NCBI GenBank assembly: GCA_036023115.1
Contig: JAYKKT010000040.1
Coordinates: 6,049,001-6,113,000 of the forward strand
Length of the DNA: 64,000 nucleotides
Source: Brasenia schreberi
Lineage: Eukaryota; Streptophyta; Magnoliopsida; Nymphaeales; Cabombaceae
Direction: 5' to 3'
The position numbers were made by a program, and so were the translations under genes. This document shows, in pieces, positions 37,290 through 49,612 of this stretch (position 1 is its first letter; each line of letters opens with the position of its first letter). The notes beneath the pieces are model-generated. The model had not been told where the DNA came from. It worked only from the letters and a program-made list of their open reading frames with translations, and made no database searches.

Positions 37290-40264
37290 ATAGGAAGTGT
37301 ACAAAATGTTCCTTAGAGATGATATCATAACTAAAACTATAATGCTAACCTATATCAAGGATAACCTAATTAGGGTATTTGAAAAATATGAGACCGCAAA
37401 CGAGTTGTTTGATTCAATAATAGCTAAATATGATACTATAATTAAACTACATGTTGAGTTACTACTACAAAAATACAACTACTACAAAATGAAAGAATGA
37501 AATAATGTAGTAGAACATGTAAACCAAATGTTGGTAATAGCAAGGGACCTACCTATAGCAAAATCAGTCATCCCCAAGGTCATGCAAATATCAATTATCC
37601 TAAATAGTTTTCCCTCTCCATGGAATATGGTTGTCCCGGCCTTAAGATTAGGAGGTGAAACAAATCTTTCTAAGTTACTCCCTCAAACTAGCAATTGAAC
37701 AAGAGCACATGAATAAAAATAATAAGGATAAGTTGTTAGTAGATCAAGAAGAGATTGGAACAAGCTCTAAGCCAAACTAGAAAAAGAATAAACCAAATAA
37801 AAGGTTTGACAAGAATAACAAGAAAGGTGGTTAAACTTTTAAGAAATAATAGAAAAATGATTCTTCAATCAAGTGCTTCAATTGTGAAAAGATGGGGCAC
37901 TACAAGAGAGATTGCCGCAACAAGAACAATGGCGGTGGAAACACCCAACAGTGCGGTCAATCGTTGAAGCAGAACATAATCTCAATAGTTTCAAAATGCT
38001 TTTACATGGATCACCCAATATCTAATTGGTAGATTGACTTCAGAGAAACAAGAAATATCTCGAAGAGTAAAGAAGGGGTCATAGATATAATGGAATATAT
38101 ACAAGGGAAACATAGGGTGTATATGGAAAATGACACCTCCTCAGATGTCATTGGTGTGGAGCCTTTTAGGATTTATATACAAGGCACACCGATTATTTTA
38201 ACTGATATACTAATTATGCTAAATATAAGGCACAATTTTATCTTGGTCCTTGCCTTAGTTAAGAAAGGTTTTGAAGTGAGGTTTGTCCTTAGCAAAGTAA
38301 TAATAAGGAAGCATGGAAGGATAGTCTTTTAGGATTGTTCGATGACTAACAAAGTTTGTTCAAATTAAATAAAAGAGAAGGAATTTCTCCTTATATTGAT
38401 TGTGTCTTTAATGTTGATGTGAATGTATGTCATAGCCCCCTAGGACATATAAGTATGAAAAGTTGAGGAAATTATCCGACTTTGACTTATTACCAGTTTT
38501 TCAGAAAAACACTTTTGATAAATGTGAAGCTTGTATACAAGAAAATTGACAAGAAAACATAACAAGAGCAACAATCTTGTTAAAACTCATTCACACTAAT
38601 TTATGTGGACCTTTTAGGGTTAGATCTCATCGTGAGAAAGTATATTTCATAACCTTTATCGATGATTACTCAAGATATACATATGTATATTTCTTACCAC
38701 ATAAATTTGAGGCACTTGAAGTATTCAAAGAATATAAGCAGAAAGTTGAGAATTAATTGGGGCAAACAATTAGAGTCCTGAATAAAGGTGGTGAATATAG
38801 CTCTATAGAATTTCTAGAATTCTGTAAATACTATGATATTTTAAAGCAAAATACAATGCCCAAAACACCTTAATAAAATGGTATAACAAAAATATATAAT
38901 AGGACACTGAATATGACAAGGTTCATGTTAATAGACGCATCTCTACTAAGGGTATTTTGGAGAGAAGTAGTAAGTACAAGTGTTTACACTCTAAACAGAG
39001 TATCATATAAAGTTGTATTCTCTACACCATATAAGATGTGGTTTAAAAGAAAACCCAACCTAAGTATCTTAAAAAGTGGGGATCTATCACTCATGTGAAG
39101 ATCCTTAATTAGTCTAGAGATAAGCTAGACAGTTGGTCCTTGAGATGTATATTCATAAGATATCCAAAGGCTCAAAAGGATATCATTTTTATCAGAAGGA
39201 CTATGGACTAATAGAGAACAAAGATGTTGAATTCTTAGAATATACTAAGAATAACATCCTTGAGAATAATAATGAGTATATTGATGATTTAGTAGATCCA
39301 GAACAATCATCGTCTGAACCCATAGATGATCTTTCATAATCAATCGAAACTTTAAGTGAACATAAAAGACATTGGATCACACCATCCTACTTAAAGGATT
39401 ATCACACTTACTTGCAGAGGAAGTATGTAATTTGGTGGATTTAGATGAATTGATTGATAACTTAACTTATTAATAAGCTATTGATTTATCTGAATCATCA
39501 TATTGGAAAAAATTCATGAATCAGGAAATTGAATTTATTGAGAAAAACTAAGTCTGAGAATTGGTTGATCCACATAAAGGAAGGAAAGTTATAGGTTGCA
39601 AATAAGTTCTCAAAAAAATATATAAGGTTGATGGATCAATCAATAAATTTAAAGCGAGGTTAATTACAAAATATTTTTCGCAAAAGGAAGGGATAGATTA
39701 TGTTGAGACATATTCCTCTGTTGCGAAATTTGCATCCATAAGAATAATCATGGTGATATGAGCATATTATGATTTGGACTTCCATCAGCCAGATGTAAAA
39801 ACTATTTTCTTAAATGGAGATTTAGATGAAATCATATATATGCAACAGCCTGAAGGATACAGAGTTGAAGGCCAAGAAGATAAAGTATATAGATTAAAAA
39901 TTTCATATATGACCTTAAAGAGTCACCTCGTCAATGGTATTTGACTTTTCAAAATGCTATTATTAATCTTGGGTTTGTGGCCAATGAACTTGACCACTGT
40001 ATATTTCTGGAACAATGTGAGACACTTTGTCATCTTATCATTATATGTAGATACATATTGTTGACTCAAAAAGATAATGAGATGATTATCAAAACAAAGT
40101 CATGGTTGAACTCAATGTTTGAAATGAAGGATATAAGAGAAGCATTATATATCCTTGGTATAAAGATTTCTCAAGATAGAGAATCTAAACTTGTATGCCT
40201 AAGTCCGGAGAGATATATTGATTATATCCTCAAAAAATTTTAAATAGAGAATCTAAACTTGTAT
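37290..40264 (+). pseudogene. Ty1/copia gag-pol remnant (gag, zinc knuckle, protease, integrase, RT)
   Basis: Gag begins near 37297. A canonical zinc knuckle at 37874-37915 reads CFNCEKMGHYKRDC (C-x2-C-x4-H-x4-C). A protease/GAG-pre-integrase part follows (38090-38450), then integrase (LCGPF and FIDDYSRYTYVYFL near 38600-38690) and RT from about 39560 (VDGSINKFKARL, YAWQ-type motifs damaged). At the catalytic box, 40044-40056, alignment with the 1-2030 copy shows a one-base deletion that turns YVDD into YVDT and shifts frame. Stops are frequent. RNase H and the 3' LTR are missing: the element stops within pol at about 40243-40264 and continues into XRN-like sequence. Confidence 0.88.
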
Positions 40265-40374
40265 CCCTTTAGTGTGCTTACTTGATGACAATATGTAGTT
40301 GATATTAGAAGTTGAATCATCATTTGGTTTTTGGTCTATGACCTACTTATTGGGTTGAGTACTTATTTTGTCAG

Positions 40375-41090
40375 GAGGTTCGTGAGAATAAGGGGGAGCT
40401 GAAAAGAAAGCTCAAGAACTTGCTTCGGGAGAAATCTGACCTCTTCAATTTTGATAATCCAGAGGAAGACAGGGTTAACAGTAATAAGTCATTTTACTCT
40501 TTGCTTTCAACTCTGAAAATGATTATAACTACCCTTGATGGAAACTGTTTGTAGAACTTGGTTTCATAGGTCTGCATCAGTTTGATCTGTTGCGGAAATT
40601 GTGTGCATGCCGATTTGTCATATCTGGATGAAGTTTAGGTTGGAAACTGTTAATCTTAATATAGGACTGGGTTGAAGACTTGAAGTCACCCTGATGGCCA
40701 ACATCATTGCATGCGGTCAGATGCACACGAAACAATATAAGTTTCCTTGGATGCTGGGTATAATTTTGTTATATGTGTTTTGTTTGATTGTGAATTGAAA
40801 CCACATGTTTCATTTGTTCTTATGTGGTTTGGACTTCATTGTAGAACCATGCAACATGTTTGATACAGGGTAGACAAGATAAGTCTGTAATCAAGTTCTG
40901 TCTGAATAGATCAAGACTCTACTTGTTTGTCACCTGAGATAAGATGACTGCCTTTGAGACTCTCTGAATCATTTGCAGACTTCCACATGTGCAGGTTAAA
41001 TTAGGATAGTCTGGATGGAAAGAGCGGTACTACAAGGAGAAGTTTTCTGCAAAAACACCAAAGGAACTTGAAGATATCCAAAGAGATGTC
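40375..41090 (+). pseudogene. XRN-type 5'-3' exoribonuclease, two-exon fragment
   Basis: Exon-like 40375-40473 (AG before, GT after) encodes 33 residues including LKNLLREKSDLFNFDNPEED. Exon-like 40995-41090 encodes GWKERYYKEKFSAKTPKELE and ends RDV before GTATG. From family memory this is the stretch of plant XRN2/XRN4 just before the conserved YTEGL.W region. The expected LGEPGW is read LG*SGW, with TAG where a Glu codon is expected (about 41007-41009). No start, catalytic N-terminal domain or downstream exon was found between 41.1 and 42.3 kb. So this is a dead fragment, perhaps captured or left by rearrangement next to the copia break. Intact XRNs degrade decapped RNA in cytoplasm or nucleus. 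Confidence 0.75.
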
Positions 41091-42344
41091 GTATGTTGAA
41101 CCAAGTTCTCTCTTTCATGTACTCATCAAGTTGGTTATGTATTTTACTATCCAATTTACGTTTACAAGAGTTATTTACTGATTCTAGTGACTTTCAGCAA
41201 GTTGAGGAACTATTATGTTCGTTATTCTGGTTGAAGTTGAAATATTGCTTCCATTACTAGCTATATGGACTTTGTCAGGAAGTTTTGTAGCATAGCTGAA
41301 TTTTGTGGGAGCTTTCGCTCAAGAATGTGAACAAGTTGTTGCCTGCACCAACATGGGTTCCGTGCTGTTTTTAGAATGCATTCCTTGGTGTCGTCTGAGA
41401 ATATATTTGATATTGATTATAGATATCGAAGCTTTTATTAGATCTTAAAGCTTCTCACAGAAATCTGAATCATGAAGTGTCCATGTCAAAGTTGGTACAT
41501 GGTATCGCCAGTTAAGAAGACATAGTGGTTCGCTTCTGTACTATCCTCATTTCTTATCTTGTACATGTTACCATGTAATCGCCATAGTATTCATATGATG
41601 CTCATGAGGAGAAACACGGACTCATGGTTAAGGCATATGCTGTACCAATCATAAAAGAGGGAATCTTCTGCTATTTTCTCAAGTACTGTAAAAAATGCTT
41701 CATGTTATATGGCAACAGACTAAATTTTATATGCAACTTTCATTTAAATAGTTAGTCTTAAAAGATAAGGATCTACCGAAGTAATATGCTTTCGACAAGC
41801 TAACTAAAAACGTCCTGGTAGTGCATTCTAAAATGTGCATTGCCGCGTAGCTTAATATTTCTTTGTGGTAGTAAAATCCGTGAACAAGTTAATGTTCATT
41901 AAAAACTATTAGGTGACAAACACGCAGACACGTAAAATGCACATAGAGAAATGGTTTTTCTAGACATAGATGGATGTGTTCTGTCATGCCCCCCAATCTT
42001 TATATCTCCTGTCATGGGAATGGAAGACATCACACAGAATCAAGTCCAGTAAGTTCTTGCCTTTTTTGGTGCTACTTTGAATAATATTGCAGAATCCTTT
42101 GTTTTCAACTTCTATTTTTTGTTTTCTCAAACAATAATATTGATTAACATCTCTTCTCCCAAAACGTTGTTGATTTGTGTTGTGATTCCTTCTTTTTTTT
42201 TACTTCATGTGGTCAGTCTTATTTTAATGCAATAATGCAACATAACATTTTAAAATGGAAAATGTCTACTGCTCTCTACATCTTTTTGACTTTTATCTTC
42301 TTAGAAGTTTGCATTCAACACCGGTGGGGCTCTATAAATTTTTC
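41091..42344. other. Intergenic or intron-like stretch, no exon seen
   Basis: T-rich, intron-like composition. The XRN exons that should follow were looked for and not found. Confidence 0.4.
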
Positions 42345-42575
42345 AAGTGTCAAAAGAAGACCCTGTAAGAAGGTATGAAAAACTAGATTTTGAAAGTATT
42401 AAAAGAGGTAGAGGACAACCACAAAAGTGTTGGAAAGAAACAATAAAGAATGATCTAGCTTATTGTGACTTAACTGCTAACATGGCACATGATAGGGCTA
42501 TGTGGAAACAAAGAATCCATGTAGCCAACCCCGTCTAGTATGGGAAAAGGCTTAGTTGTTCTTGTTGTCAAAATT
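42345..42575 (+). mobile_element. RTE-type LINE 3' end, 5'-truncated
   Basis: Encodes the C-terminal tail of a plant non-LTR reverse transcriptase: RGRGQPQKCWKETIKNDL, then MAHDRAMWKQRIHVANPV. A frameshift separates it from a KRRP segment just upstream (about 42345). The 3' end 'ccccgtctagtatgggaaaa' 'ggcttagttgttcttgttg' is shared with the tiny insertion at 63757-63826. A TTG-rich tail instead of poly(A) is typical of RTE elements. Confidence 0.82.
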
Positions 42576-43152
42576 ATAGTCTGGTTCTTTTATTTCTTCG
42601 GGTATAAATATCAGTTTAGAAGGTTCTACACTTCCTCCTTATCTGCTGGGTTTGGTATCATGTCAGGATGGGATCAGGCAATTGGGCTGAAGTATTGAAC
42701 CATTAGACAGTTTTATGCAAACTGCTACTCATCTCTTCCTCCACCTGTGCCTGATAAAAAATGAGATGTTTTTGAATGGGACAGCTCTCGTCTATTCTTT
42801 TGTTTCCTGGTTGGCTGCTGATTGTTGTCCGTTCATTCATTGCTTGCCTTTATCTCTCTCTCTCTCATGAAAGCTTGCAGTCGCTATCGCTCTTACATGC
42901 ATAAATGCAGAAACACGCTCACTCCCACAAACAATGGTCAATACACTATTCATGTGAGGCACAAATTGTTGTTCTTGTAGCATTGGGAACAAAGCGTCTT
43001 GCATCAGAAGAGTTTGGTAATGGCTTGGATAGCTAGAGACTGAATGCAAGAGACAAACAGCCATATCCTGCTATATTTGAGCAGTCTACTTTTTGCGAAT
43101 TGATTTTGAAATGGATGCTTTCCTTTTCTAATCACATCTTTTCCAAAAACAG

Positions 43153-46014
43153 ACAAATGGACAGCAAGTTTCATATGGAGGGTTTGCACAAACAACTGGA
43201 TCAAATAACGATCTAACCTCAAGTTTGTACGCCTTACTTGCTGCTGGGACCTCTGCAGCTGTTTCTAATTTGAATAATGTGCAGACACAGCAAATGATGA
43301 CAATTACAACATTTGTGGGAAAAGGGTAACTAAAGCCACTGCTTTTTTAATTCCATTTTGATGGTTAGCAACCTAGTACCAAGTTTGAAGCTCTTCCGCA
43401 TTATTCAGATTGAACCTAACTATATGACTATCCTCTGCTCTTAATTACCATATTCAGAAATGTTGATACTAGCTTTTAAATTAAAAGCACGAAGTTATTT
43501 TGTAGAGGTAAATTGATAGAATTGATTTGGTTCACATGTTGAGACATTTAATGCTACTTGTCTAGTTGATCATGGATATGTTTGTTTATGTGATCATTTT
43601 GAGTCTCTTCTCATATTGTGTATGCATTCCATTTTCTAATTATTGCATGAAGAGAGGGAAAAGGAAAGAATCAATAAAATGATCAACACATTATGTTCAT
43701 TAGACTAAGATTTTGCTGCATCTTTCTCTTCTGTCCTCCGAAATTTTTCTACTACCGACAATTTCAGAGATAAACTTGCTTACGACTCGAAAATGTAGCA
43801 AGTTATAAAGTAGGAAGGAAGTTGGACCTACTTCTGGTTGTGTGAGTTTTCTCAAGAGGCAACTCTATTTGCTTTATAAGGAGAATGACGCTATCAACAT
43901 CCCTTAAACCATTGCGCTAAATTTAACAAAGATGCCACAGTTTCAGTTGATTTGTGAATCCTCAATACCGTCTCTGTGCACTTCATCCTTGGAGTGATGC
44001 ATTTCTAAAATATACTAACAAAAGGAAATCCCATATGTATGTTGTAAGAAAAGCTGATGTACCATTTACCTGAACCTACCCATTCTTTGTTCTTTAAGAA
44101 TATATATTCATGCAATTATTGTCTTCTAAGCTTCTCTATGTTATCAAAAGAAGTAACCAAGAATTTAGTGCTCAGCCCTGATAAAAATGTGTAATACTCT
44201 ACCTTTAAAAAATGAATGGAGAAAGATTCAGTCACAAACAAATATATCAATGTGCATGCTAGATAATCAAATGCATAAAAGTTGGTATTAAACTCATCAA
44301 GTATTTCATATCAAGAAAGGAGTGGAAATCCTCCTTAAAAAAGAAGCAAATCTATTAACATGGGAAGCACATAATAGAATCATTTCTAAATGATCAAGGA
44401 ATGAAGGCATGATCGTTAAGAACTCAAGAAAAGAGCTTTCTGGATGTCCAGACAGATGAAGTGTCCCACATTGAGCAGTAAAGCTCTATTGAGCATGAGG
44501 GAAGAGAGTGTTCAAACTGATATCAGTCTTTCTATTGTGCATTTCGGAACATAAGAGCTCATTTCTACCACATAATTACAACTTCAAGTGTTCATTTGAT
44601 GATGATGTTATATGTGCATGCCATGTGATGAAGTCGTGACTATGAATTGTTGTTCTATATAGGATTCTAGAAGCATTAACGGTTGCTTTCTTTGCTTTAT
44701 TTAGTGAACTTATAAATGTAGGTGTTCATGGATCTCTTTGTTATCTACTTGGTGTAGCTGCATTATTAAGATGGTGCATCTCCCTTTGTGGCACCCGTTT
44801 GTTGTAATTTGTATTTCTAATCCAACAGTTCAAAACATTGGCGTGATGGAGACTGGATGTGTACAAATTGCAATAATCACAACTGTGCATCTAGGCTGCA
44901 GTGTAACAGGTTCGCCTATGTCATCCATAATTATTCATCTAGGCTTTAGTACTAGAAGGCGCTCTTCTACTTCGAGTCACATACTGGGCTTTGATAACAA
45001 TGTGTCCAGGAAAAGAAACTCCGAATTGTTTTGAATACATAAATCAAGAATAAGGAAGTAAGTTTTATTTGAAGTCAGAAATCATAAGCATCGTGAAACC
45101 TATTAAAGTCAACCGGCCAATCATCGCTCAGATGCTTCTGTAATAAGTGTCCATGAGACACTAAGAGTTGTCTTAATCTAGACGAGAATTTACCAAGACT
45201 CCTGATGAGCCCTTTAGCGGGAAGCTAGGGGAGCACATTATGGGATGCGAGATAACTCGGAAGCATCTTTATGTTCGTATTTAACCCTTGATTATACTGG
45301 CTATTGATGCACAATTATGTTAGCATATCATATGATTTCAGCACAATACTTTCCGTTATTTACTGAAAATGGAAATTAAATTTCAAAATAAAATGTCAAC
45401 AGTACAAAAAAATCCAGTGTGATATCTGTGATGCACATCGATAAATGATCGGAAATGATAAAGTGTTCATACACAATAATATAGTACTATCTCATACAAT
45501 ACGATGTTATACAACATAGCCAAGAACCCACTGTTCGCATAGAACGCATGTGCATTTAGATGGCCTTGCATGCCAAGGGAATTGAGGCAGTGCCTATAGG
45601 TGCAACATGGTGCAACAACAGGCACATGCCAGTTTGACTTCGGGGTGGTGATATGGAAGCAGTAGGCAGCAAAAGAAACGATCCATGTGTGGGGTGGAGA
45701 TGTTGAGCTCTATTTTCTGCTGCTTGAATTCATCGTACTAGGTAGCTATTGAGTTATTATATGATTGAAAATTTGAACCTGCTTTAATTTTATGCAGTAT
45801 CCTATGTATTAGCTATTAGCTTCCTTCACAATCCTTCAAGTCATAGTGTCATCGTTTAATTTCATTTCACAGTGCCATAGGCATTTGCTAGTATTTGTCG
45901 TACCTTTGAACAATAGCACGGATATAACCATGTTAACGACATACGATTTTTTGCAAGCGTCTTTAGCATAATGGGAAGTGCTTTGACTGCTCCACAGACT
46001 GACACGGTTCCTTT

Positions 46015-46075
<61 letters not shown>

Positions 46076-46147
46076 GTGTGCACTGCGCTAATCATATCTT
46101 CATTCTTTATTAGGTGCAACACCCAAAGAATTGCTATTGCTCAGACG
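43153..46147 (+). CDS. RanBP2-type zinc-finger protein gene, partial model
   Basis: Two exons join in phase to make one complete RanBP2 zinc finger. Exon 44829-44909 gives HWRDGDWMCTNCNNHNCASR then LQCN; exon 46114-46147 gives RCNTQRIAIAQT. Together they show W-x-C-x2-C-x10-C-x2-C. The intron between (about 1.2 kb, GT-AG) contains a (CT)n tract. An upstream exon-like block, 43153-43325, is preceded by AG and followed by GTAACT; it encodes a Gln/Asn/Ser/Ala-rich stretch (QQVSYGGFAQTTGSNNDLTS) and may belong to the same gene, but the link is an inference. No start codon, other fingers or stop exon were found, so the gene may be incomplete or broken. Such fingers bind single-stranded RNA or ubiquitin. 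It converges on LQY1. Confidence 0.5.
46019..46073. repeat. (CT)n microsatellite
   Basis: Uninterrupted run of about 54 bases, 40 bases upstream of the second zinc-finger exon. It may extend that exon's polypyrimidine tract. Confidence 0.95.
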
Positions 46148-46834
46148 GTAAATGTTGTTTGATTGGTTTGAAGAGGCCATTGTGCTGCTTTATTCTGTAA
46201 TTTTGATAGGAGAGTATGTTTTCTTTTATCCTTATTGAGTATGAAGGTGCTGGTTTTGGATGGCTTGTATGACATTGATCTTCTTTTTCTCTTTTGACAA
46301 TGGCATTGATCTTTATTGCTAGATTGATAAATTATTGCTTAGAGAAATGAAAGATCATACTGTTGTGTGATTTTAGTGTTGATAGGACATCACTGGCTGC
46401 CATATTTCTTAGGATGTATGTATACCACTAGCTTGCTCATACGAAGCAAAGGAAATGCTGAGAACAGTATGTTTAACTCAAATTACATGCTAAAACAAAG
46501 TTGGATGGCATACATGTTATCGATGCATCAATAGTTTCAAAATTTGACTTTCAACTTAAACAATCAGGAGTTTTACTTTTTGTACAAGTATGAATTTTTA
46601 GGTTCATCAAGTTAATACGCATGCTTGCCTACCTTAAACCGTGCAGGAGTCTGAATCCAAAAAAAATACTTTGGCCAGCTAGCCATAAAAGGGAAGATCA
46701 TTTGCTTCCCTAGAGAAATCAATACATTGTTTTCCTGTCCTCGTCTCTTGTATTCATTAATCAACATTATACAAAAATATGATGGCAGTGAGTATCATAT
46801 TGACCTTTCGGTATCTCCCAACGGTCAGGCAAGC

Positions 46835-48998
46835 TCAATCATCATCCTTAAATTCCCTATCAGAAAAAGAAATAAGAGAGTTACCTCATATTACTTCCTT
46901 AAATTCCCTATCAGAACAAGTAAGAAAAGAGTTGGCTCATATTAAATATCAATACAACAATATGACGCTCCAGGATTATAATGAGATTTAGTGGCAGATA
47001 GAAAATTTCTCGGTTTCATGTGAAGTTGAGTTGGATGGAATTCAAGTGACGTTGGTATATAATTTTCTTTTTTAAATTAGACTGATTGTATTGATCCTAT
47101 GGACTATAATAGACTTCAGGCAAGGCGGCCATCTTACCTTCCCTTTAACAGGTCAGCCATTGATGAGATTCACTTTGTTATGATACATACAGTGTGCAGA
47201 CCCTGATGAATTCGGTGCACCAGTGGCTGTCATCAGCTAAGTGTTATGATGAGTCTACGTCAATGCAATATGCACAAGAATCCCCGAGGGTCCAAGTTTT
47301 TGTGTATAAATCAACAGACAAACGGGCCTTGGCACGAAGGTGGGTTGCATGACCAGAATCCCCGAGGGTCTAAGTTTTTGTGTATAAATCAACAGACAAA
47401 CGGGCCTTGGCACGAAGGTGGGTTGCATGACCAGAATCCCCGAGGGTCGGGTTCAGTCTATGGTGAGCCTTAGCACAGTATCTTAAGCCATCGAGGCTGT
47501 GAGGCCCTCCCTCCCTTTCTGGTAAGGCGAATCTTGAGCAAAACAAGACCATCTTGCCTAACATGGCCCAACAGACTTGCACACATGCAGACTATCACCA
47601 AGTCTTCTAAAATCTTCACATGTGGACTACAGATTTGCGATTTAAATTCTTGAACTGACCTTCGGTCGAGGTACCGAGGCTGGACACCAGTGCCTTGGCA
47701 AGTCGTGCATGTCAAGGAGCCGACACCATCGCAGTTGATGCAGAGGGATACTTCCTTCTCGTCACCTCCAAGCTCAACTGTCACATTGCCACTTCCCGTA
47801 CAAAATCTGCATAGTTCTTAACACGAAAAAGAACATTTAGTTTAAACTACTGAACTCAACAAAAGAAAATTGCTCAATTGGGCATTTGTTGTTGCCATAT
47901 GTATAACTAAGTCTACAACCGAGACAAGCTACCCGAGTTCCACACTTGGCCAGTAGTTCCCAGTAAAGCTCTTACTATTATTGATCAAGAAACATGTACA
48001 ATGCAAGTGAACGAGAAATGCAAGACCAGCTTATTGCTGCTGAAGGATGGAAAACTTAGTGAACTTACGAGCTCCAGACCCATTACATGGAAAGCACGGC
48101 TGCTTGTTTTCTCGCTTTGCCTGTAAAAAAATTAATAAAGAAGAGTAACAGCAGATATGCAACATATCGGTAAATATCATAAGATATTTACACAGATACG
48201 TATAATACTAATACTATATCAACCTAATTGTCTAATCAACATTATCATGAAATTTAACCAAATATGAGTAGTTATAAGACTTGAACTGTTAGCAAAATAA
48301 GCCATACTAAACGCGATCATGGTTCTGGTTTTTCACCTTTTGCAAGAGGTGACTGCCCTTGCAAATTGAATGTGCGATTTCTTACTGTCAATGCCTAAAG
48401 GGGCATCCTGCACTAGTTAGAGGTTGGGCTCGCTCCTGAAGTCATTCTTGCATTTCCCCCCTTTTTTAAGTAAGTGGAGTCATTCTTGCATTTCCCCCCT
48501 TTTTAGGCGAAAAGAGTGAATTTCCTTCTGCCAACTTGAGAAAATATCATTCATGAATTGCTTATCTTAAACCAAAAAATCTTGAATTACGATCAAGTGT
48601 AACGCAAAACGGTCAAATTAGAAGCAGCACATTGAGAAGCAAATCCCTAGCAGAAATGGCTCACCGCACTGTCGATCTGCGTCTCGTAAAAGACGGGAAT
48701 CCCGATTCCCACAGCAATGCTCACGACGCCCACAGATATCGCCACCAACTTCCAATTTCAGTAATTTCCCCGGAAAACAGATGGCGTTAGAAAGTTATCA
48801 AAGGCTCTGCAATGCCGATTCACGGGAAACGCGAAAAAAGAAAAAAAAACTTACCGTGTTCTGGTCAAGCTCCAGAGCCTTGATGCGCGGGTAGGAGAGC
48901 GTTGATGGCCGTCTGGTTCTGGCGATCGGACGGTGAAGGGAGAGCTTGGCATGGGAAGGAGCAACAAAGGAGGAACTAAGGCAGGGCGAGATTGACAT
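46835..48998 (-). CDS. LQY1: LQY1-type chloroplast DnaJ-like zinc-finger protein, five exons, 152 aa
   Basis: Exons on the minus strand: 48998-48855, 48748-48665, 48120-48069, 47816-47660 and 46856-46835. All have GT-AG introns and phases join without a break (459 bases including TGA). Residues 1-40 form a Ser/Arg-rich transit-like peptide. PRIKALELDQNT leads to one membrane segment (about 50-67, AISVGVVSIAVGIGIPVFY). Then come four Cys pairs of the DnaJ type: CFPCNGSGA, CRFCTGSG, CINCDGVG and CTTCQGTG. The protein ends PRYLDRREFKDDD. This matches Arabidopsis LQY1, remembered as 154 aa: a thylakoid protein disulfide isomerase-like factor that binds photosystem II core and aids its repair in high light. 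The start is the first ATG before the transit peptide. The short last exon lies beyond an ~800 base intron with a 78 bp tandem repeat and is partly duplicated. Confidence 0.93.
46857..46930 (-). repeat. Imperfect duplicate of the LQY1 terminal exon
   Basis: The segment including acceptor (ctgatag) and start of the last exon (ggaatttaagga) occurs at 46835-46863 and again at about 46893-46914. Used as an alternative, the second acceptor would change the C-terminus from REFKDDD to REFKEVI and then stop. Confidence 0.75.
47278..47448. repeat. 78 bp tandem repeat, ~2.2 copies
   Basis: Units start at 47278, 47356 and 47434 with 'gaatccccgaggg'. The first two are nearly identical over 78 bases. It lies within the last LQY1 intron. 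78 is a multiple of three, so one frame (47246-47473) stays open, but this is not a gene. Confidence 0.92.
48440..48512. repeat. Short tandem duplication in LQY1 intron 2
   Basis: 'gtcattcttgcatttccccc' followed by a T run occurs twice, about 38 bases apart. Confidence 0.8.
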
Positions 48999-49107
48999 TG
49001 TGAAGAAGAGGGAGGGAGAAGAAGATTAGCGGCTCACGAGGAGTCTGTCAGTCATTCATCAACTCACGCTCACTCTATCTGTTGGGCAGAAAGCCCAGCC
49101 ACATCTT

Positions 49108-49117
49108 CTATATTTAG
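49108..49117 (-). promoter_or_regulatory. TATA-like element of LQY1
   Basis: CTAAATATAG on the minus strand, about 110 bases upstream of the LQY1 ATG. It would give a 5' UTR of roughly 80 bases. Position only; no other promoter motif is claimed. Confidence 0.4.
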
Positions 49118-49315
49118 GGCCACGGACACTGAGGAGGAATTCTTACTGATTTTCCATTTTCGTGGGGGGAGTGAGGAAAACTGACGTTGGAATAGAGGAG
49201 CTGCTCATAGATGAGCTTATTGTTGACTTTGTATTCAGCTCGTTTACTCGGCTCCTCAAGCTCATAAGAGAAACTTGGTCAGCGTGTAAGTTCGCATCTC
49301 TGACCCCTTACCTAT

Positions 49316-49475
49316 AGACATGACCGGTTTGAACCGGAACCGAACTGCTCATTAAATGGAATCGGTTGAACCGATCCCGGAATTGTAACTGGAACTGAAG
49401 ATTCCTCTATTTGATTACGTCTCGTGATCACCAGAAACCGGTTCGGAATCAAAACCAACGATTCCAAACTGTTGA
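49316..49475. mobile_element. Fragment of the AGACATGGC MITE family
   Basis: Starts AGACATGACCGGTTTGAACC and continues with the ggaaccg/cggttc motifs of 16243-16526. The right end is not recognisable. Confidence 0.5.
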
Positions 49476-49519
49476 TATGTTTTAAATTTTTTTTTCAGAA
49501 CTCCCTATCTCAAACAAAT

Positions 49520-49612
49520 CATTAGCTCAATGGCAGGGTACTCTCTACAATTGCATTGAAACTGGTGGGAAGTTTCACAGAGTGTTTTGCTCTTGTATTT
49601 TAAAAAAACTTT
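49520..49612 (+). mobile_element. Family A SINE, degenerate
   Basis: A box 'cattagctcaatggcagggt', then 'actggtgggaagttt', ending 'ttgctcttgtattttaaaaa'. Order as in 17023-17145, with a degraded B box. Confidence 0.55.

Noticed and set aside
47278..47448. CRISPR-like array
   Set aside because: Units are 78 bp contiguous tandem repeats without spacers, in a plant intron.
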